Under the pieces are notes generated by a model. It had not been told where the DNA came from. It ran no database searches and saw nothing but the letters and a program-made list of their open reading frames with translations. The position numbers and the translations under genes are program-made. This document shows, in pieces, positions 16,153-24,740 of a stretch of 46,129 nucleotides of DNA (the first letter of the stretch is position 1; every line of letters begins with the position of its first letter). The stretch comes from Acetobacteraceae bacterium. GTDB taxonomy: Bacteria > Pseudomonadota > Alphaproteobacteria > Acetobacterales > Acetobacteraceae. Location of the stretch: NCBI GenBank assembly GCA_019750465.1, contig JAIEOP010000057.1, positions 1-46,129 on the forward strand, given 5' to 3'.

Positions 16153-17127
16153 TCACTCCGGCCGCACGCCGGCGCGCTGCGCGACGTCCGACCACTTGGC
16201 GTATTCGGCGGCGAAGAAGGTGCGGGCCTCCTCAGGGCTGCTCGCCGCCACGGGTTCGATGCCGCGCTCGACCAGGGCGGCGTTGAAGCCCTCGGCCTTC
16301 GCGCGCGCCACGTCGGCGCCGATGCGGCGCAGCACCGGCTCCGGCGTGCCGGCCGGCGCCACCAGCGCCGACCAGGTGGAGCCGACGAGTTGGGGGAAGC
16401 CGACTTCCGTCGTGGTCGGCACCTGCGGGGCGGCGGCGCTGCGGGACGTGTGGGTGAAGGCGAGCGCGCGAAGGCGGCCGCCCGGGCCGATATGCGGCGT
16501 GCCGGCCGGCACGGTGTCGAAGCTCATCTGCACCTGCCCCGCGATCAGGTCGGCGATGCCGGGCGCGCTGCCGCGATAGGGCACGTGCGCGATCTCGATG
16601 CCGGTGGAGACGCGCAGCAGCTCGCCCATCAGGTGGGTGGAGGTGCCGTTGCCGAAGCTGGCGTAGTTCAGCGCCCCGGGACGTGCCTTCGCCAGCGCCA
16701 CCAGCTCCGCGACGCTGGTGGCCGGCAGCGCCGCGTTCACCAGCAGCAGGAAGGGCTGCTCGGAGGTGCGGGCGACGGGCGTGAAGTCGCGCGCCGCGTC
16801 ATAGGGCAGGCTGCGGAAGGTGACGCGGGCGATCGCCATCTCCGAGGAGGCGCCGAGCAGCAGGGTGTATCCGTCCGGCGCCGCCTTCGCCACTGCATCG
16901 GCGCCGAGCGTGCCGGAGGCGCCGGCGCGGTTCTCCACGATGACGGGCTGGCCCCAGGCGCGCGCGAGCCGTTCCGCCAGCAGGCGCGCCACGATGTCGG
17001 TGCTGCCGCCCGGCGGATAGGCAACGACGAGGCGCACCGGCCGCGCCGGCCATTCGCCCTGCGCCCGGGCGCCCAGCGCCGGCAGCGCCAGCGCGCCGCC
17101 CAGGATCATCCGCCGACCGATGCGCAT
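16153..17127 (-). CDS. Tripartite tricarboxylate transporter substrate-binding protein (Bug/TctC family)
   Basis: 324 residues with a GGGAGGCGGCGCA ribosome site. The signal peptide MRIGRRMILGGALALPALGARAQ has two arginines, then a hydrophobic core and an ARAQ cleavage site. The mature part has RPVRLVVAYPPGGSTDIVAR, VIVENRAGASG, APDGYTLLLG and HVPYRGSAPGIADL, the standard Bug blocks. A periplasmic binder of carboxylates or other small organic acids. No TctA or TctB membrane gene is in the window, so it is an orphan. It is divergent from the dipeptidase gene, with only 73 bp between starts. Confidence 0.93.
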   Translation of the reverse strand: MRIGRRMILGGALALPALGARAQGEWPARPVRLVVAYPPGGSTDIVARLLAERLARAWGQPVIVENRAGASGTLGADAVAKAAPDGYTLLLGASSEMAIARVTFRSLPYDAARDFTPVARTSEQPFLLLVNAALPATSVAELVALAKARPGALNYASFGNGTSTHLMGELLRVSTGIEIAHVPYRGSAPGIADLIAGQVQMSFDTVPAGTPHIGPGGRLRALAFTHTSRSAAAPQVPTTTEVGFPQLVGSTWSALVAPAGTPEPVLRRIGADVARAKAEGFNAALVERGIEPVAASSPEEARTFFAAEYAKWSDVAQRAGVRPE

Positions 17128-17200
17128 TGCGCCGCCTCCCCTGCCCTTCCCCATGCTTCCCGCCCCTGCTGGAATGCGCAAGCCATCACGGGGGACTGCC

Positions 17201-18208
17201 ATGCCACGCCTGCACGAGCGCCTGACCGTCATCGACGGGCTGATCTTCCACTCGGACGGCGACGCGCGGGACCTGCTGGCCGGCGGCTACGCGGCGGCGA
17301 ACGTCACCGTGAAGGACCCCATGGCCGGCTTCGAGGAGGGGTTCGACGCCATGGCGCGCTGGCTCGCCCTGGCCGCGCGCCCCGACGGCCCCTGGCGCCT
17401 CGTGGAGCGCGCCGCCGACATCCCCGCGGCGCGCGCCGCCGGCAGGGTCGGGCTGGTGATGGGCTGGCAGGAGACGCGGCTGCTCGGCAACCGCATCGAG
17501 CGCGTGGCCGCCTTCCACCGCCTCGGGCTCAGGGCCTGCCAACTCACCTACAACGAGGCCTCGGCGGCGGGGGATGGCTGCCTGGAGCCGCGCAACGGCG
17601 GGCTGACCCGCTTCGGCCATGAGGTGGTGGAGGCGTTCAACGATGTCGGCATCGCCATCGACCTCAGCCATGTCGGGGAGCGCACCAGCCTGGACGCGGC
17701 GCGGCACAGCCGGAAGCCGGTGCTGCTGACGCATGCGAACGCCAAGGCCGTGCACGACCGCGTGCGCAACAAGTCGGACGAGGTGCTGCGCGCGGTGGCG
17801 GCGACGGGCGGGCTCTGCGGCGCCTCCATCCACGGCTTCATGAACTGGGGCGGCGACCCCGCGCAGCCCCCGAGCCTCGATGGCTTCATCGCCCAGCTCC
17901 GCTACCTGGTGAACCTGGTCGGCATCGAGCATGTGAGCTTCGGGACCGACTTCGCGGCGGTCGGCGACCCGCGCGCCGCCGACTTCTTCCTGGAGATGAG
18001 CGCCACGCGCTATGCCAGCGGCACCGGCGACTACGTCGCGGCCTTCGGCAACAGCCTGGAGCGGCGCTTCCCCGACGTGCTGAACAACCCGCGATTCATG
18101 GCCCGCAAGACCGAGGCACTGCTGGCGGCCGGCTTCGCCGAGGACGCAGTGGAGAGGATCATGGGCGGCAACCTGCTGCGCGTGCTGGGCGAGATCTGGG
18201 GCGGTTGA
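17201..18208 (+). CDS. Membrane dipeptidase (peptidase M19 family)
   Basis: 335 residues preceded by GGGGGACTGCC. Renal-dipeptidase fold with a binuclear Zn site: IDGLIFHSDGD near the N-terminus (His/Asp, differing from the canonical DGHND), LTYNEAS, DLSHVGERTS, LLTHANAK, and FGTDFAA. It hydrolyses dipeptides or D-amino-acid-containing peptides, or acts as a lactam-type hydrolase. The altered N-terminal metal motif inserts residues between DG and HxD, so the active site may differ from typical M19. No membrane anchor is seen. First gene of a plus-strand catabolic run to 22330. Confidence 0.87.
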   Translation: MPRLHERLTVIDGLIFHSDGDARDLLAGGYAAANVTVKDPMAGFEEGFDAMARWLALAARPDGPWRLVERAADIPAARAAGRVGLVMGWQETRLLGNRIERVAAFHRLGLRACQLTYNEASAAGDGCLEPRNGGLTRFGHEVVEAFNDVGIAIDLSHVGERTSLDAARHSRKPVLLTHANAKAVHDRVRNKSDEVLRAVAATGGLCGASIHGFMNWGGDPAQPPSLDGFIAQLRYLVNLVGIEHVSFGTDFAAVGDPRAADFFLEMSATRYASGTGDYVAAFGNSLERRFPDVLNNPRFMARKTEALLAAGFAEDAVERIMGGNLLRVLGEIWGG

Positions 18209-18256
18209 CGGCCGGGCGGCGCCGGCGGAGTTTCGCGCCCCAGGAGGAACCGCGCC

Positions 18257-19141
18257 ATGCGCATCATCCCGAACAATGCCGGCCTCGGCGCGCGCATAGA
18301 GGGCGTCGACCTCGCCGCCGCGCTCCCGGCCGATGACTACCGTACCGTGCTGCGGGCGCTCGGCCAGTACGGGGTGCTGTGCTTTCCGGACCAGGAGCTG
18401 AACGCGATGCAGCTCTCGGCCTATGCCTCCCGCTTCGGCGAGCTGGAGGTGAACGTGGCGAACCTGTTCCACGCTCCGGGCCACCCGGAGGTCATGATCC
18501 TCTCCAACATGCGGGATGCGGCGGGCAGGCCGGTGGGGCTGAACGATGCCGGCCAGGGCTGGCACACCGACATGTCCTACTCGCGGGAGATCGCCCTGGC
18601 CAACGTGCTGCACGCGAAGACGGTGCCGGTCGGCCCGGATGGACGCCCCCTCGGCGACACGCAGTTCCGCAACATGCACGCGGCCTACGAGGACCTGCCG
18701 GCCGAGGTGAAGGCACGGCTTGAGGGCCGCGTCGCCATCCACGACTTCGACAAGTTCTGGGAGATGATGCGCCTCCGCCCCGGCAGCATCCGCCAGCCCC
18801 TGACGCCGGAGCAGCGCGCGAAGAAGCCGCCCGTGCCGCAGCCCATCTTCCGGGTGCATCCCATCACCGGCCGCCGCGTGCTCTACTGCAACCCGGGCTA
18901 TGCAATGTGGATCGAGGGGCTGGACCGCGCCGAGAGCGATGCGCTGCTGGCGTTCCTGTTCGCGCACCAGGCGCAGGAGCGGTACCTCTACAGCCACGCC
19001 TGGACGCCGGGCGACGTGCTGATGTGGGACAACATCGGCACGGTGCACAACGCCGTCGCCGACTACGGGCCGGAAACGCCGCGCCTTATCCTGCGCGCGC
19101 AGGTGATGGCCACGCTGGATTACGGAGCATTGGCGGCATGA
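18257..19141 (+). CDS. TauD/TfdA family 2-oxoglutarate-dependent dioxygenase
   Basis: 294 residues with a CCAGGAGGAACC ribosome site. Fe(II)/2-oxoglutarate enzyme: GWHTDMSY contains the HxD iron ligands, TVHNAVADY the distal His, and PRLILRAQV the Arg that binds 2-oxoglutarate. N-terminal IEGVDLAAAL and LCFPDQELN blocks are typical. It hydroxylates a small substrate such as a sulfonate, phenoxyacid or amino acid, with loss of a side group. The stop overlaps the ATG of the FAH gene. The substrate cannot be read from sequence. Confidence 0.93.
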   Translation: MRIIPNNAGLGARIEGVDLAAALPADDYRTVLRALGQYGVLCFPDQELNAMQLSAYASRFGELEVNVANLFHAPGHPEVMILSNMRDAAGRPVGLNDAGQGWHTDMSYSREIALANVLHAKTVPVGPDGRPLGDTQFRNMHAAYEDLPAEVKARLEGRVAIHDFDKFWEMMRLRPGSIRQPLTPEQRAKKPPVPQPIFRVHPITGRRVLYCNPGYAMWIEGLDRAESDALLAFLFAHQAQERYLYSHAWTPGDVLMWDNIGTVHNAVADYGPETPRLILRAQVMATLDYGALAA

Positions 19142-20055
19142 AGCTCGCAACCTTCCGCGCGCCCGGGGACACGGTGCCGCATCTGGGCGGCGTGGTCGGC
19201 GATGCCATCGTCGCGCTGCATCCGGCGCTGGCCGCCGCGCAGCACGCGGCGGGGGAACCCGATACGGCGAAGCAGCAGATCCCGGCGACCATGCTCGGCC
19301 TGCTCGGGGCCGGCGAAGCCGCCATGGTCGCCGCCGCCCGCGCGCTGGCCTTCGCGGCGCGGCCGGGGAGCGTCGCGCTGCGCCGGCCGCTGGCCGAGGT
19401 GGCGCTGGAGGCGCCGCTGATCCCGGGCAAGATCCTCGGCGTCGGGCGCAACTACGCCGACCATGTGAAGGAGGTCGGCGGCCCGACGCTCTCGGCACCG
19501 CGCATCTTCCTCAAGCCCAGCTCCTCCGTCTGCGGACCGGGCACGGCGGTGCGCATCCCGCCCGCCGCGCCGAAGCCGGACTGGGAGGTGGAGCTCGGCG
19601 TCGTCATCGGCCGTGCGGCGCGCGAGGTGCCGGAGACGCGCGCCCTCGAATACGTCGCGGGCTACACGGTGCTGAACGACCTGACCGACCGCGCCCTGCA
19701 ATTCGACCACCCGGTCGGCATGACCAGCTTCGGCAAGGGGCTGGACGGGTTCTGCCCGATGGGGCCGTTCCTCGTCACCGCGGACGAGGTCGGCGAGCCC
19801 TGGCAGCTCCGCCTCACCTGCCACCTGAACGGCGAGCTCGTGCAGCAGGGCAACACCCGCGACCTGATCTTCTCGGTGGCCGCGCTGATCGCCTGGCTCA
19901 GCCGCTTCGTCACGCTGCTTCCGGGGGATGTGATCGCGACGGGGACGCCGGCGGGGGTCGGGCATTTCCGGCAGCCGCCGCGCTACCTCAAGCCCGGCGA
20001 CCGGCTGCGGCTGGAGGTGGAGAAGGTCGGCGTGCTGGAGCATGGGATCGCATGA
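19138..20055 (+). CDS. Fumarylacetoacetate hydrolase family protein
   Basis: 305 residues overlapping the dioxygenase stop (ATGA). The C-terminal FAH domain shows ILGVGRNYADHVKE, WEVELGVVIGR (metal-binding Glu pair), YTVLNDLTDRALQ (metal Asp) and FGKGLDGFCPMGP, with GDVIATGTPAGVG near the end. These enzymes cleave C-C or tautomerise dicarbonyls in catabolic pathways. The N-terminal 95 residues are less conserved. Its stop overlaps the Bug gene's start. With TauD upstream it may process the keto product of hydroxylation; this is inference. Confidence 0.92.
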   Translation: MKLATFRAPGDTVPHLGGVVGDAIVALHPALAAAQHAAGEPDTAKQQIPATMLGLLGAGEAAMVAAARALAFAARPGSVALRRPLAEVALEAPLIPGKILGVGRNYADHVKEVGGPTLSAPRIFLKPSSSVCGPGTAVRIPPAAPKPDWEVELGVVIGRAAREVPETRALEYVAGYTVLNDLTDRALQFDHPVGMTSFGKGLDGFCPMGPFLVTADEVGEPWQLRLTCHLNGELVQQGNTRDLIFSVAALIAWLSRFVTLLPGDVIATGTPAGVGHFRQPPRYLKPGDRLRLEVEKVGVLEHGIA

Positions 20056-21083
20056 TGGCACCATCGGGCGTGATGGACTCTGCCCTCCCCCGCCGGCGGG
20101 GGAGGGTGATTGCGCTTGCCGCCGCCCTGCTTGCGCTCTGCGGCGCCGCGCAGGCGCAGCCGCGCGCTCCGGGGACGGAGTACCCGAGCCGCCCGGTGCG
20201 CATCGTCGTGGCGCTCGCACCCGGCGGCAATGCGGACATCAACGCCCGCCTCGTCGCCGGCGCGCTGTCGCAGCGCCTGGGCCAGCAATTCGTGGTGGAG
20301 AACCGCCCCTCCGGCGGCGGCACCGTGGCCTTCGAGACCGTCGCCCAGACGGCGCCCGACGGCTACACCCTGCTGGTCGGCGCGCTGGGCAGCCACGCGC
20401 TGAATGTCGGCCTCTATGGCGAGCGGCTGCGCGTGCATCCGCTGACCGGCGTCGACCACATCACCATCAGCAGCCATTCGGCCATTGCCCTTGCCGTGCA
20501 TCCCGCGCTCGGCGTGCGGGGCCTGGCCGAGTTCCGCGCGCTGCTCGCGGCCAATCCGGGCAAGTATGATTTCGGCTCCTCCGGCAACGGCACGACGGGG
20601 CACATCGCCGGCGTCCTGCTGATGCAGCTCTTGGGCACGCAGGCGCAGCACGTGCCCTACCGCGGCTCGGCCGCGGCCTTCCAGGACCTGCTCGCCGGGC
20701 GCACTGCCTTCCAGGCCGATACCATCTCCTTCCTCGCACCGCACATCGCCAGCGGCGCCGTGGTGGGGCTGCTGATCGCGACGCCGGAGCGCTCGCCCAT
20801 GGCACCGGGCGCACCGACCGCGGCCGAGGCCGGGCTGCCGGCCTACGGGGTGACCACCTGGACGCCCTGGAGCGCGACGCTCGGCACGCCCCTGCCGATC
20901 CGGCAATTCCTGTACGGGCAGATCGCCGCGGCGCTGCAGCAGCCCGAGGTACGGGATCGGCTGCTGACCTTGGGCAACACCATCCCCGAGGGGATGGACC
21001 CGGAGCGCACACGCGCCTTCATCGCCAGTGAGATCGAGCGCTGGACGCCGGTGGTGCGGGCATCAGGGGCACGGGTGGACTGA
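20052..21083 (+). CDS. Tripartite tricarboxylate transporter substrate-binding protein (Bug/TctC family)
   Basis: 343 residues if the overlapping ATG at 20052 is used (a second ATG follows at 20055; GTG at 20106 is possible but would remove the basic n-region). The signal peptide has a PRRRGR n-region, a hydrophobic core and AAQAQP. The mature part has RPVRIVVALAPGGNADINAR, VVENRPSGGG, APDGYTLLVGALG and HVPYRGSAAAFQDL. The basic n-region is encoded by the dispersed palindrome at 20083-20106. No TctA/B partner is present. It lies between FAH and Ldh-family genes, pointing to uptake of their substrate. Confidence 0.9.
   Translation: MMAPSGVMDSALPRRRGRVIALAAALLALCGAAQAQPRAPGTEYPSRPVRIVVALAPGGNADINARLVAGALSQRLGQQFVVENRPSGGGTVAFETVAQTAPDGYTLLVGALGSHALNVGLYGERLRVHPLTGVDHITISSHSAIALAVHPALGVRGLAEFRALLAANPGKYDFGSSGNGTTGHIAGVLLMQLLGTQAQHVPYRGSAAAFQDLLAGRTAFQADTISFLAPHIASGAVVGLLIATPERSPMAPGAPTAAEAGLPAYGVTTWTPWSATLGTPLPIRQFLYGQIAAALQQPEVRDRLLTLGNTIPEGMDPERTRAFIASEIERWTPVVRASGARVD
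20083..20106. repeat. Dispersed 24-nt palindrome inside a coding start
   Basis: CCCTCCCCCGCC directly followed by its reverse complement GGCGGGGGAGGG. It belongs to the family also seen at 21119-21164, 22338-22361, 31916-31937 and 42302-42418. Here it overlaps the signal-peptide n-region of the Bug gene in frame. Confidence 0.8.
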
Positions 21084-21118
21084 AAGGGCCGGGGCGGCCC
21101 GCCCCCCTCCTGACCTTC

Positions 21119-21164
21119 CCCCCGCCAGCGGGAGGAGGAAGATGCTCCCTCCCGCTGGCGGGGG
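21119..21164. repeat. Inverted pair of the dispersed palindrome (REPIN-like)
   Basis: The arms 21119-21135 and 21148-21164 are perfect 17-bp reverse complements with a 12-nt spacer; each arm is itself one copy of the CCCGC-TG-GCGGG palindrome. It is followed by the GGGTTGGGGTGGGGG tail seen at other copies. It fills the 131-bp gap between the Bug and Ldh genes and could act as a terminator or mRNA stabiliser. Confidence 0.75.
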
Positions 21165-21214
21165 AGGGTTGGGGTGGGGGCAGCCTTCCCCGCGAACTCG
21201 AAGGGAAGAAGCGC

Positions 21215-22330
21215 ATGGCGCGAAACGTCACCACCGGCACGCCCGTCGCGGCGGAGAGCATCCATGCGCAGCTGCTGGCCATCCTCACCGCCTGGGGCAT
21301 GCCGGAAGACCTCGCCGAGACCACCGCCGGCATCATGGTGGAGACCGACCTGCTCGGCGTGGACAGCCACGGCATCTCCATGATGATGACCTACGAGGAA
21401 GGGGTGAAGGCGGGGCGCATCCGGCTGGATGCCCGCCCCAAGGTCGTGCGCGACACCGGCCCCGCCGCGCTGGTCGATGCCGGCAACGGGCTGGGTCATC
21501 CCGTCGCGGTGTTCGGCATGAACCTCGCCGTGGACAAGGCGCTGGCGCACGGCGTCGGCGTGGTCGGCGTGGCGAACAGCCACCATTTCGGAGCGGCGGG
21601 CGCCTATGCGCGGCTTGCCTCCGCGCGCGGCGTCATCGGCATGGTGACCTCCTCGACGCGCGGCGTGACCATGGTGCCGACGCGCGGCGCCGCGCCGGTG
21701 CTGGGGACGAACCCGCTGGCCTTCGCCGCGCCGGCCGGGCGCAACCGGCCCTTCGTGCTGGACATGGCGACGACGACCGTCGCCGCCGGCAAGGTGAAGG
21801 TGCATCACCTGAACGACGCCCCTCTGCCGGCCGGCTGGGTGGTGGACGAGCGGGGCACGCCCGTCACCGACCCGCACGAGGCGAATGCCTTCGTGTTCCT
21901 GAAGAAGGAGGGCGGGATCACGCCGGTCGGCGGCGCCGAGGACACCGGCGGCGCGAAGGGCTACGGCCTGGCGATGCTGGTGCACATCCTGGGCGGCGCG
22001 CTGGTGGGCAGCAGCTTCTCGCCGATCAGGAACCGCCAGGCCCGCGACGACCAGCCGCACAACATCGGCCATTTCTTCCTGGCGCTGGACCCGAAGGCAT
22101 TCCGCGAGCCCGGTGCCTTCGAAGGCGACCTGGACGACGTGATCGACATCCTGCACGCGACGCCGCCCGCCGAGCCCGCGCTGCCGGTGCTGGTGGCGGG
22201 CGAGCCGGAGGACATGATGCATGCGAAGCGGTCGAAGGAGGGCGTGCCGATCCCCGCCTCGCTCGACACGCTGATCCGCGGCATCTGCGAACGCAGTGGG
22301 GCGCCCTATCTGCTGCGGCCGAACGGGTGA
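21215..22330 (+). CDS. Ldh family (malate/L-lactate/ureidoglycolate-type) oxidoreductase
   Basis: 371 residues with a GAAGGGAAGAAGC ribosome site. Family signatures are VETDLLGVDSHGISMM near residue 43, VANSHHFGAAGAYAR (catalytic His), VLGTNPLAFAAPA, VLDMATTTVAAGKV and GGAKGYGLAMLVHIL. An NAD(P)-dependent dehydrogenase of 2-hydroxy acids or imines. It is separated from the upstream Bug gene by the palindrome pair. The particular substrate (malate, sulfolactate, pyrroline carboxylate) is not readable. Confidence 0.93.
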   Translation: MARNVTTGTPVAAESIHAQLLAILTAWGMPEDLAETTAGIMVETDLLGVDSHGISMMMTYEEGVKAGRIRLDARPKVVRDTGPAALVDAGNGLGHPVAVFGMNLAVDKALAHGVGVVGVANSHHFGAAGAYARLASARGVIGMVTSSTRGVTMVPTRGAAPVLGTNPLAFAAPAGRNRPFVLDMATTTVAAGKVKVHHLNDAPLPAGWVVDERGTPVTDPHEANAFVFLKKEGGITPVGGAEDTGGAKGYGLAMLVHILGGALVGSSFSPIRNRQARDDQPHNIGHFFLALDPKAFREPGAFEGDLDDVIDILHATPPAEPALPVLVAGEPEDMMHAKRSKEGVPIPASLDTLIRGICERSGAPYLLRPNG

Positions 22331-22337
22331 CGTAGCG

Positions 22338-22361
22338 CCCTCCCCCGCATGCGGGGGAGGG
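22338..22361. terminator. Palindromic repeat copy between convergent genes
   Basis: CCCTCCCCCGC-AT-GCGGGGGAGGG, a perfect palindrome 7 bp after the Ldh-family stop and 7 bp before the convergent NTF2-fold gene stop. The same repeat family as elsewhere, and well placed to end both transcripts. Confidence 0.65.
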
Positions 22362-22368
22362 AGAGAGG

Positions 22369-22770
22369 CTACTCCCGCACCTCCGTGCGGAACACCTTGC
22401 TGACGATCTTCCACCCCTCGCCCGTGCGGTTCAGCACGAGGTAGTCCGTGAAGTACCGCGGCGGGATCTGGCAGGCGACCTTCACGAAGGCGGTCTCCGG
22501 CCCGGAGATGTCCATCATCAGGATGCGGTCGTCGCGCTTCAGGCCGAGCTTCCGCGCGCTGTCGCGCTTGCGCACCCACTCGAACCACTGCTCGCGCGGC
22601 AGGTCGGCGACGCCGCCATCCTTCTCCGAGTAGAGATGGCTGACGGGGTGGAAGGCGGCGGCGAGCTTCTCGACATCGCCCTCGTAGAGGCCGTCGAAAT
22701 AGGTCTGGATGACCGCCTCGATCTCGGCGACGGCGCTGGCCCCGCTGGGACGTCCGCTGGCGTCGGGCAT
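22369..22770 (-). CDS. Nuclear transport factor 2 family protein (lumazine-binding-like domain)
   Basis: 133 residues starting MPDASGRPSG, with a CGAGGAGGAAACG ribosome site. NTF2/SnoaL-like fold: IEAVIQTYFDGLYEGDVEKL, FHPVSHLYSEKDGG, and the closing DYLVLNRTGEGWKIVSKVF are typical of the PF12893 group, which contains small polyketide-cyclase-like or unknown-function proteins. No catalytic assignment is possible. It is divergent from the Bug gene at 22881 and convergent with the Ldh gene. Confidence 0.85.
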   Translation of the reverse strand: MPDASGRPSGASAVAEIEAVIQTYFDGLYEGDVEKLAAAFHPVSHLYSEKDGGVADLPREQWFEWVRKRDSARKLGLKRDDRILMMDISGPETAFVKVACQIPPRYFTDYLVLNRTGEGWKIVSKVFRTEVRE

Positions 22771-22880
22771 CTCGTTTCCTCCTCGGTCCGGGTTGCCGGG
22801 GTATCCTGGCATGGAACGCCCGCCCCTCGCCACCGAGGCGGAGCCGGGATAGGACGCGTCTGCCACGGGAGGAGAGATCG

Positions 22881-23852
22881 ATGCGCCGCCGCACGCTGTT
22901 TGCGCTGTTTGCGCTCGCTGCCATCGCCGCGCCGCTGCCCCTCCGCGCGCAGCCGCGGTGGGAGCCGACGCGGCCGATCCGCCTCATCGTCCCCTACGCC
23001 GCCTCGGGCGGGACGGACCTGCTGGCCCGTGCGCTCGCCGAGGCGCTGCGGCCGCTGCTGCCGCAGCCCGTGGTGGTGGAGAACCGCGCCGGCGGCGCCG
23101 GCGTGATCGGCACGGAGGTGGTGGTGCGCGCCGAGCCGGACGGGCACACGCTGCTCGCCGTGGTCAGCACGCATGTGGCGAACCGCGTCTTCCTGCCGCA
23201 GATGCCCTACGACCCGATCCGCGACGTGACGCCGATCGCCATGCTCAGCCGCAACACCATGGTGCTGGGCGCCGGCGCGGCGCAGCCCTTCACGGATCTG
23301 CGCGGCATGCTCGCCCATGCCAGGGCGAACCCGGGCCGCGTCGGCACCGGCAGCACGGAGGCGCTGTCCTCCTTCATCGGGCAGGAGCTGGCGCGGCGGG
23401 CGGGGGTGGAGATGCCCGATGTCGCCTACCGCTCCGGCGGGCCGCTGATGAACGACATCGTCGCCGGCCACCTGCCGGTGGGCTGGACCAGCACGGTCAG
23501 CGCCATGCCGCACATGGGCACGGGGCGGGTGCGGCTGCTGGCGGTCTCCACCGCCACGCGCTCGCCCTTCTTCCCGGACGTGCCGACGGTGCAGGAACAG
23601 GGGGTCGCGGAGTTCGACCTTGCCGGCTGGGTTGCGCTGCTCGGTCCGCCACGGCTGCCGGAGGCGGTGGCGGGGCGGCTGCTGCCGGCGCTGGAGCAGG
23701 CCTATGCCGACCCCGCGTTGGGGGAGCGGCTGAAGGCGATGGGCGTGGAGCGCGACCTGCGCCCCGGCCCGGCGCTGCTGGCGGCGATGCAGCGCGAGGA
23801 CCGGATCTGGACGGAGGCCGCCGCCCGCGGCCATGTCCGGCCGCAGCAATAA
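22881..23852 (+). CDS. Tripartite tricarboxylate transporter substrate-binding protein (Bug/TctC family)
   Basis: 323 residues with a GGGAGGAGAGATCG ribosome site. The signal peptide MRRRTLFALFALAAIAAP ends near PLRAQP. Mature blocks: RPIRLIVPYAASGGTDLLAR, VVVENRAGGAGVIG, PDGHTLLAVVS and VAYRSGGPLMNDI. It is the first gene of a plus-strand run with the PEP-mutase/isocitrate-lyase enzyme 12 bp downstream, a haloacid dehalogenase and a haloalkane-dehalogenase-like protein. The ligand is unknown; position suggests a carboxylate of that pathway. Confidence 0.93.
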   Translation: MRRRTLFALFALAAIAAPLPLRAQPRWEPTRPIRLIVPYAASGGTDLLARALAEALRPLLPQPVVVENRAGGAGVIGTEVVVRAEPDGHTLLAVVSTHVANRVFLPQMPYDPIRDVTPIAMLSRNTMVLGAGAAQPFTDLRGMLAHARANPGRVGTGSTEALSSFIGQELARRAGVEMPDVAYRSGGPLMNDIVAGHLPVGWTSTVSAMPHMGTGRVRLLAVSTATRSPFFPDVPTVQEQGVAEFDLAGWVALLGPPRLPEAVAGRLLPALEQAYADPALGERLKAMGVERDLRPGPALLAAMQREDRIWTEAAARGHVRPQQ

Positions 23853-23864
23853 GGAGCACCCGGC

Positions 23865-24734
23865 ATGGCCGATCCGCGCCTGAAATCCGCCCTCGATGCC
23901 GGACGCTTCATCGTCGCGCCAGGCATCTTCGACCTGATCAGCGCCAGGGTGGCGGACGGCATGGGGTTCGACTGCCTCTACGTCACCGGCTTCGGCACGG
24001 TGGCCTCCCACCTCGGCGTCGCCGATGCCGGCATCGCCACCTACACGGACATGGTGGGGCGCGTCGGCGCCATGGCGCAGGGCGTGCGCACGCCGGTGAT
24101 CGCGGATGCCGACACCGGCTATGGCGGGCTGCTGAACGTGCGACACACGGTCCAGGGCTACGAGGCGGCCGGCGCCTCCGGCATCCAGCTCGAGGACCAG
24201 GAGATGCCGAAGAAGTGCGGCCACACGCCGGGCCGCCGCGTCATCCCGGCCGAGGAGATGGCACTGAAGATCAGGGTCGCCGTGGACGCCCGGCGCGACC
24301 CGGATTTCCTGATCGTCGCGCGCACCGATGCCCGCACGACGCTCGGCCTGGAGGAGGCGATCCGCCGCGGGCGCATCTTCGCCGAGGCCGGGGCCGACAT
24401 CGTCTTCATCGAGAGCCCGGAGAGCGAGGCGGAGATGGAAGCCATCGGCCGCGCCGGCATCGGCCGGCCGCTGCTGGCCAACATGGTGGAGGGCGGCCGC
24501 ACGCCGATCCTCCCGGCCGAGCGGCTGCGGGCGATCGGCTATGCCATGGCGATCTACCCGGCCATCGGCTTCCTCGCCGCCACGGCGGCGCTGGAACGCG
24601 CCTATGCGCACCTGAAGGCGCATGGCGACAGCACGGCGATCGGGGAGTCCTACGGCTTCAAGCGCATGACCGAGCTGATGGGCTTCCCAGAGGTCTGGGA
24701 GTTCGAGAAAAGCTGGGCGGTGAAGGGGGAGTAG
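23865..24734 (+). CDS. Isocitrate lyase/PEP mutase family enzyme
   Basis: 289 residues, preceded by AAGGAGCACC. Mg-binding ADADTGYGG (residues 80-88) and the catalytic LEDQEMPKKCGH with Cys118 place it among lyases (methylisocitrate lyase, 2,3-dimethylmalate lyase, oxaloacetate decarboxylase-like) rather than PEP mutases, which lack this KKCGH loop. It cleaves a 2-hydroxy or methyl-branched dicarboxylate to pyruvate plus another acid. A Bug protein is 12 bp upstream and a HAD dehalogenase 6 bp downstream. It would feed a C3/C4 acid to central metabolism. Confidence 0.92.
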   Translation: MADPRLKSALDAGRFIVAPGIFDLISARVADGMGFDCLYVTGFGTVASHLGVADAGIATYTDMVGRVGAMAQGVRTPVIADADTGYGGLLNVRHTVQGYEAAGASGIQLEDQEMPKKCGHTPGRRVIPAEEMALKIRVAVDARRDPDFLIVARTDARTTLGLEEAIRRGRIFAEAGADIVFIESPESEAEMEAIGRAGIGRPLLANMVEGGRTPILPAERLRAIGYAMAIYPAIGFLAATAALERAYAHLKAHGDSTAIGESYGFKRMTELMGFPEVWEFEKSWAVKGE

Positions 24735-24740
24735 CGTTCC

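Noticed and set aside
22781-22838. CCTCGGT/ACCGAGG inverted repeat in the divergent region before the Bug gene at 22881
   Set aside because: Only 7-bp arms with a 44-nt spacer; expected by chance in this composition.
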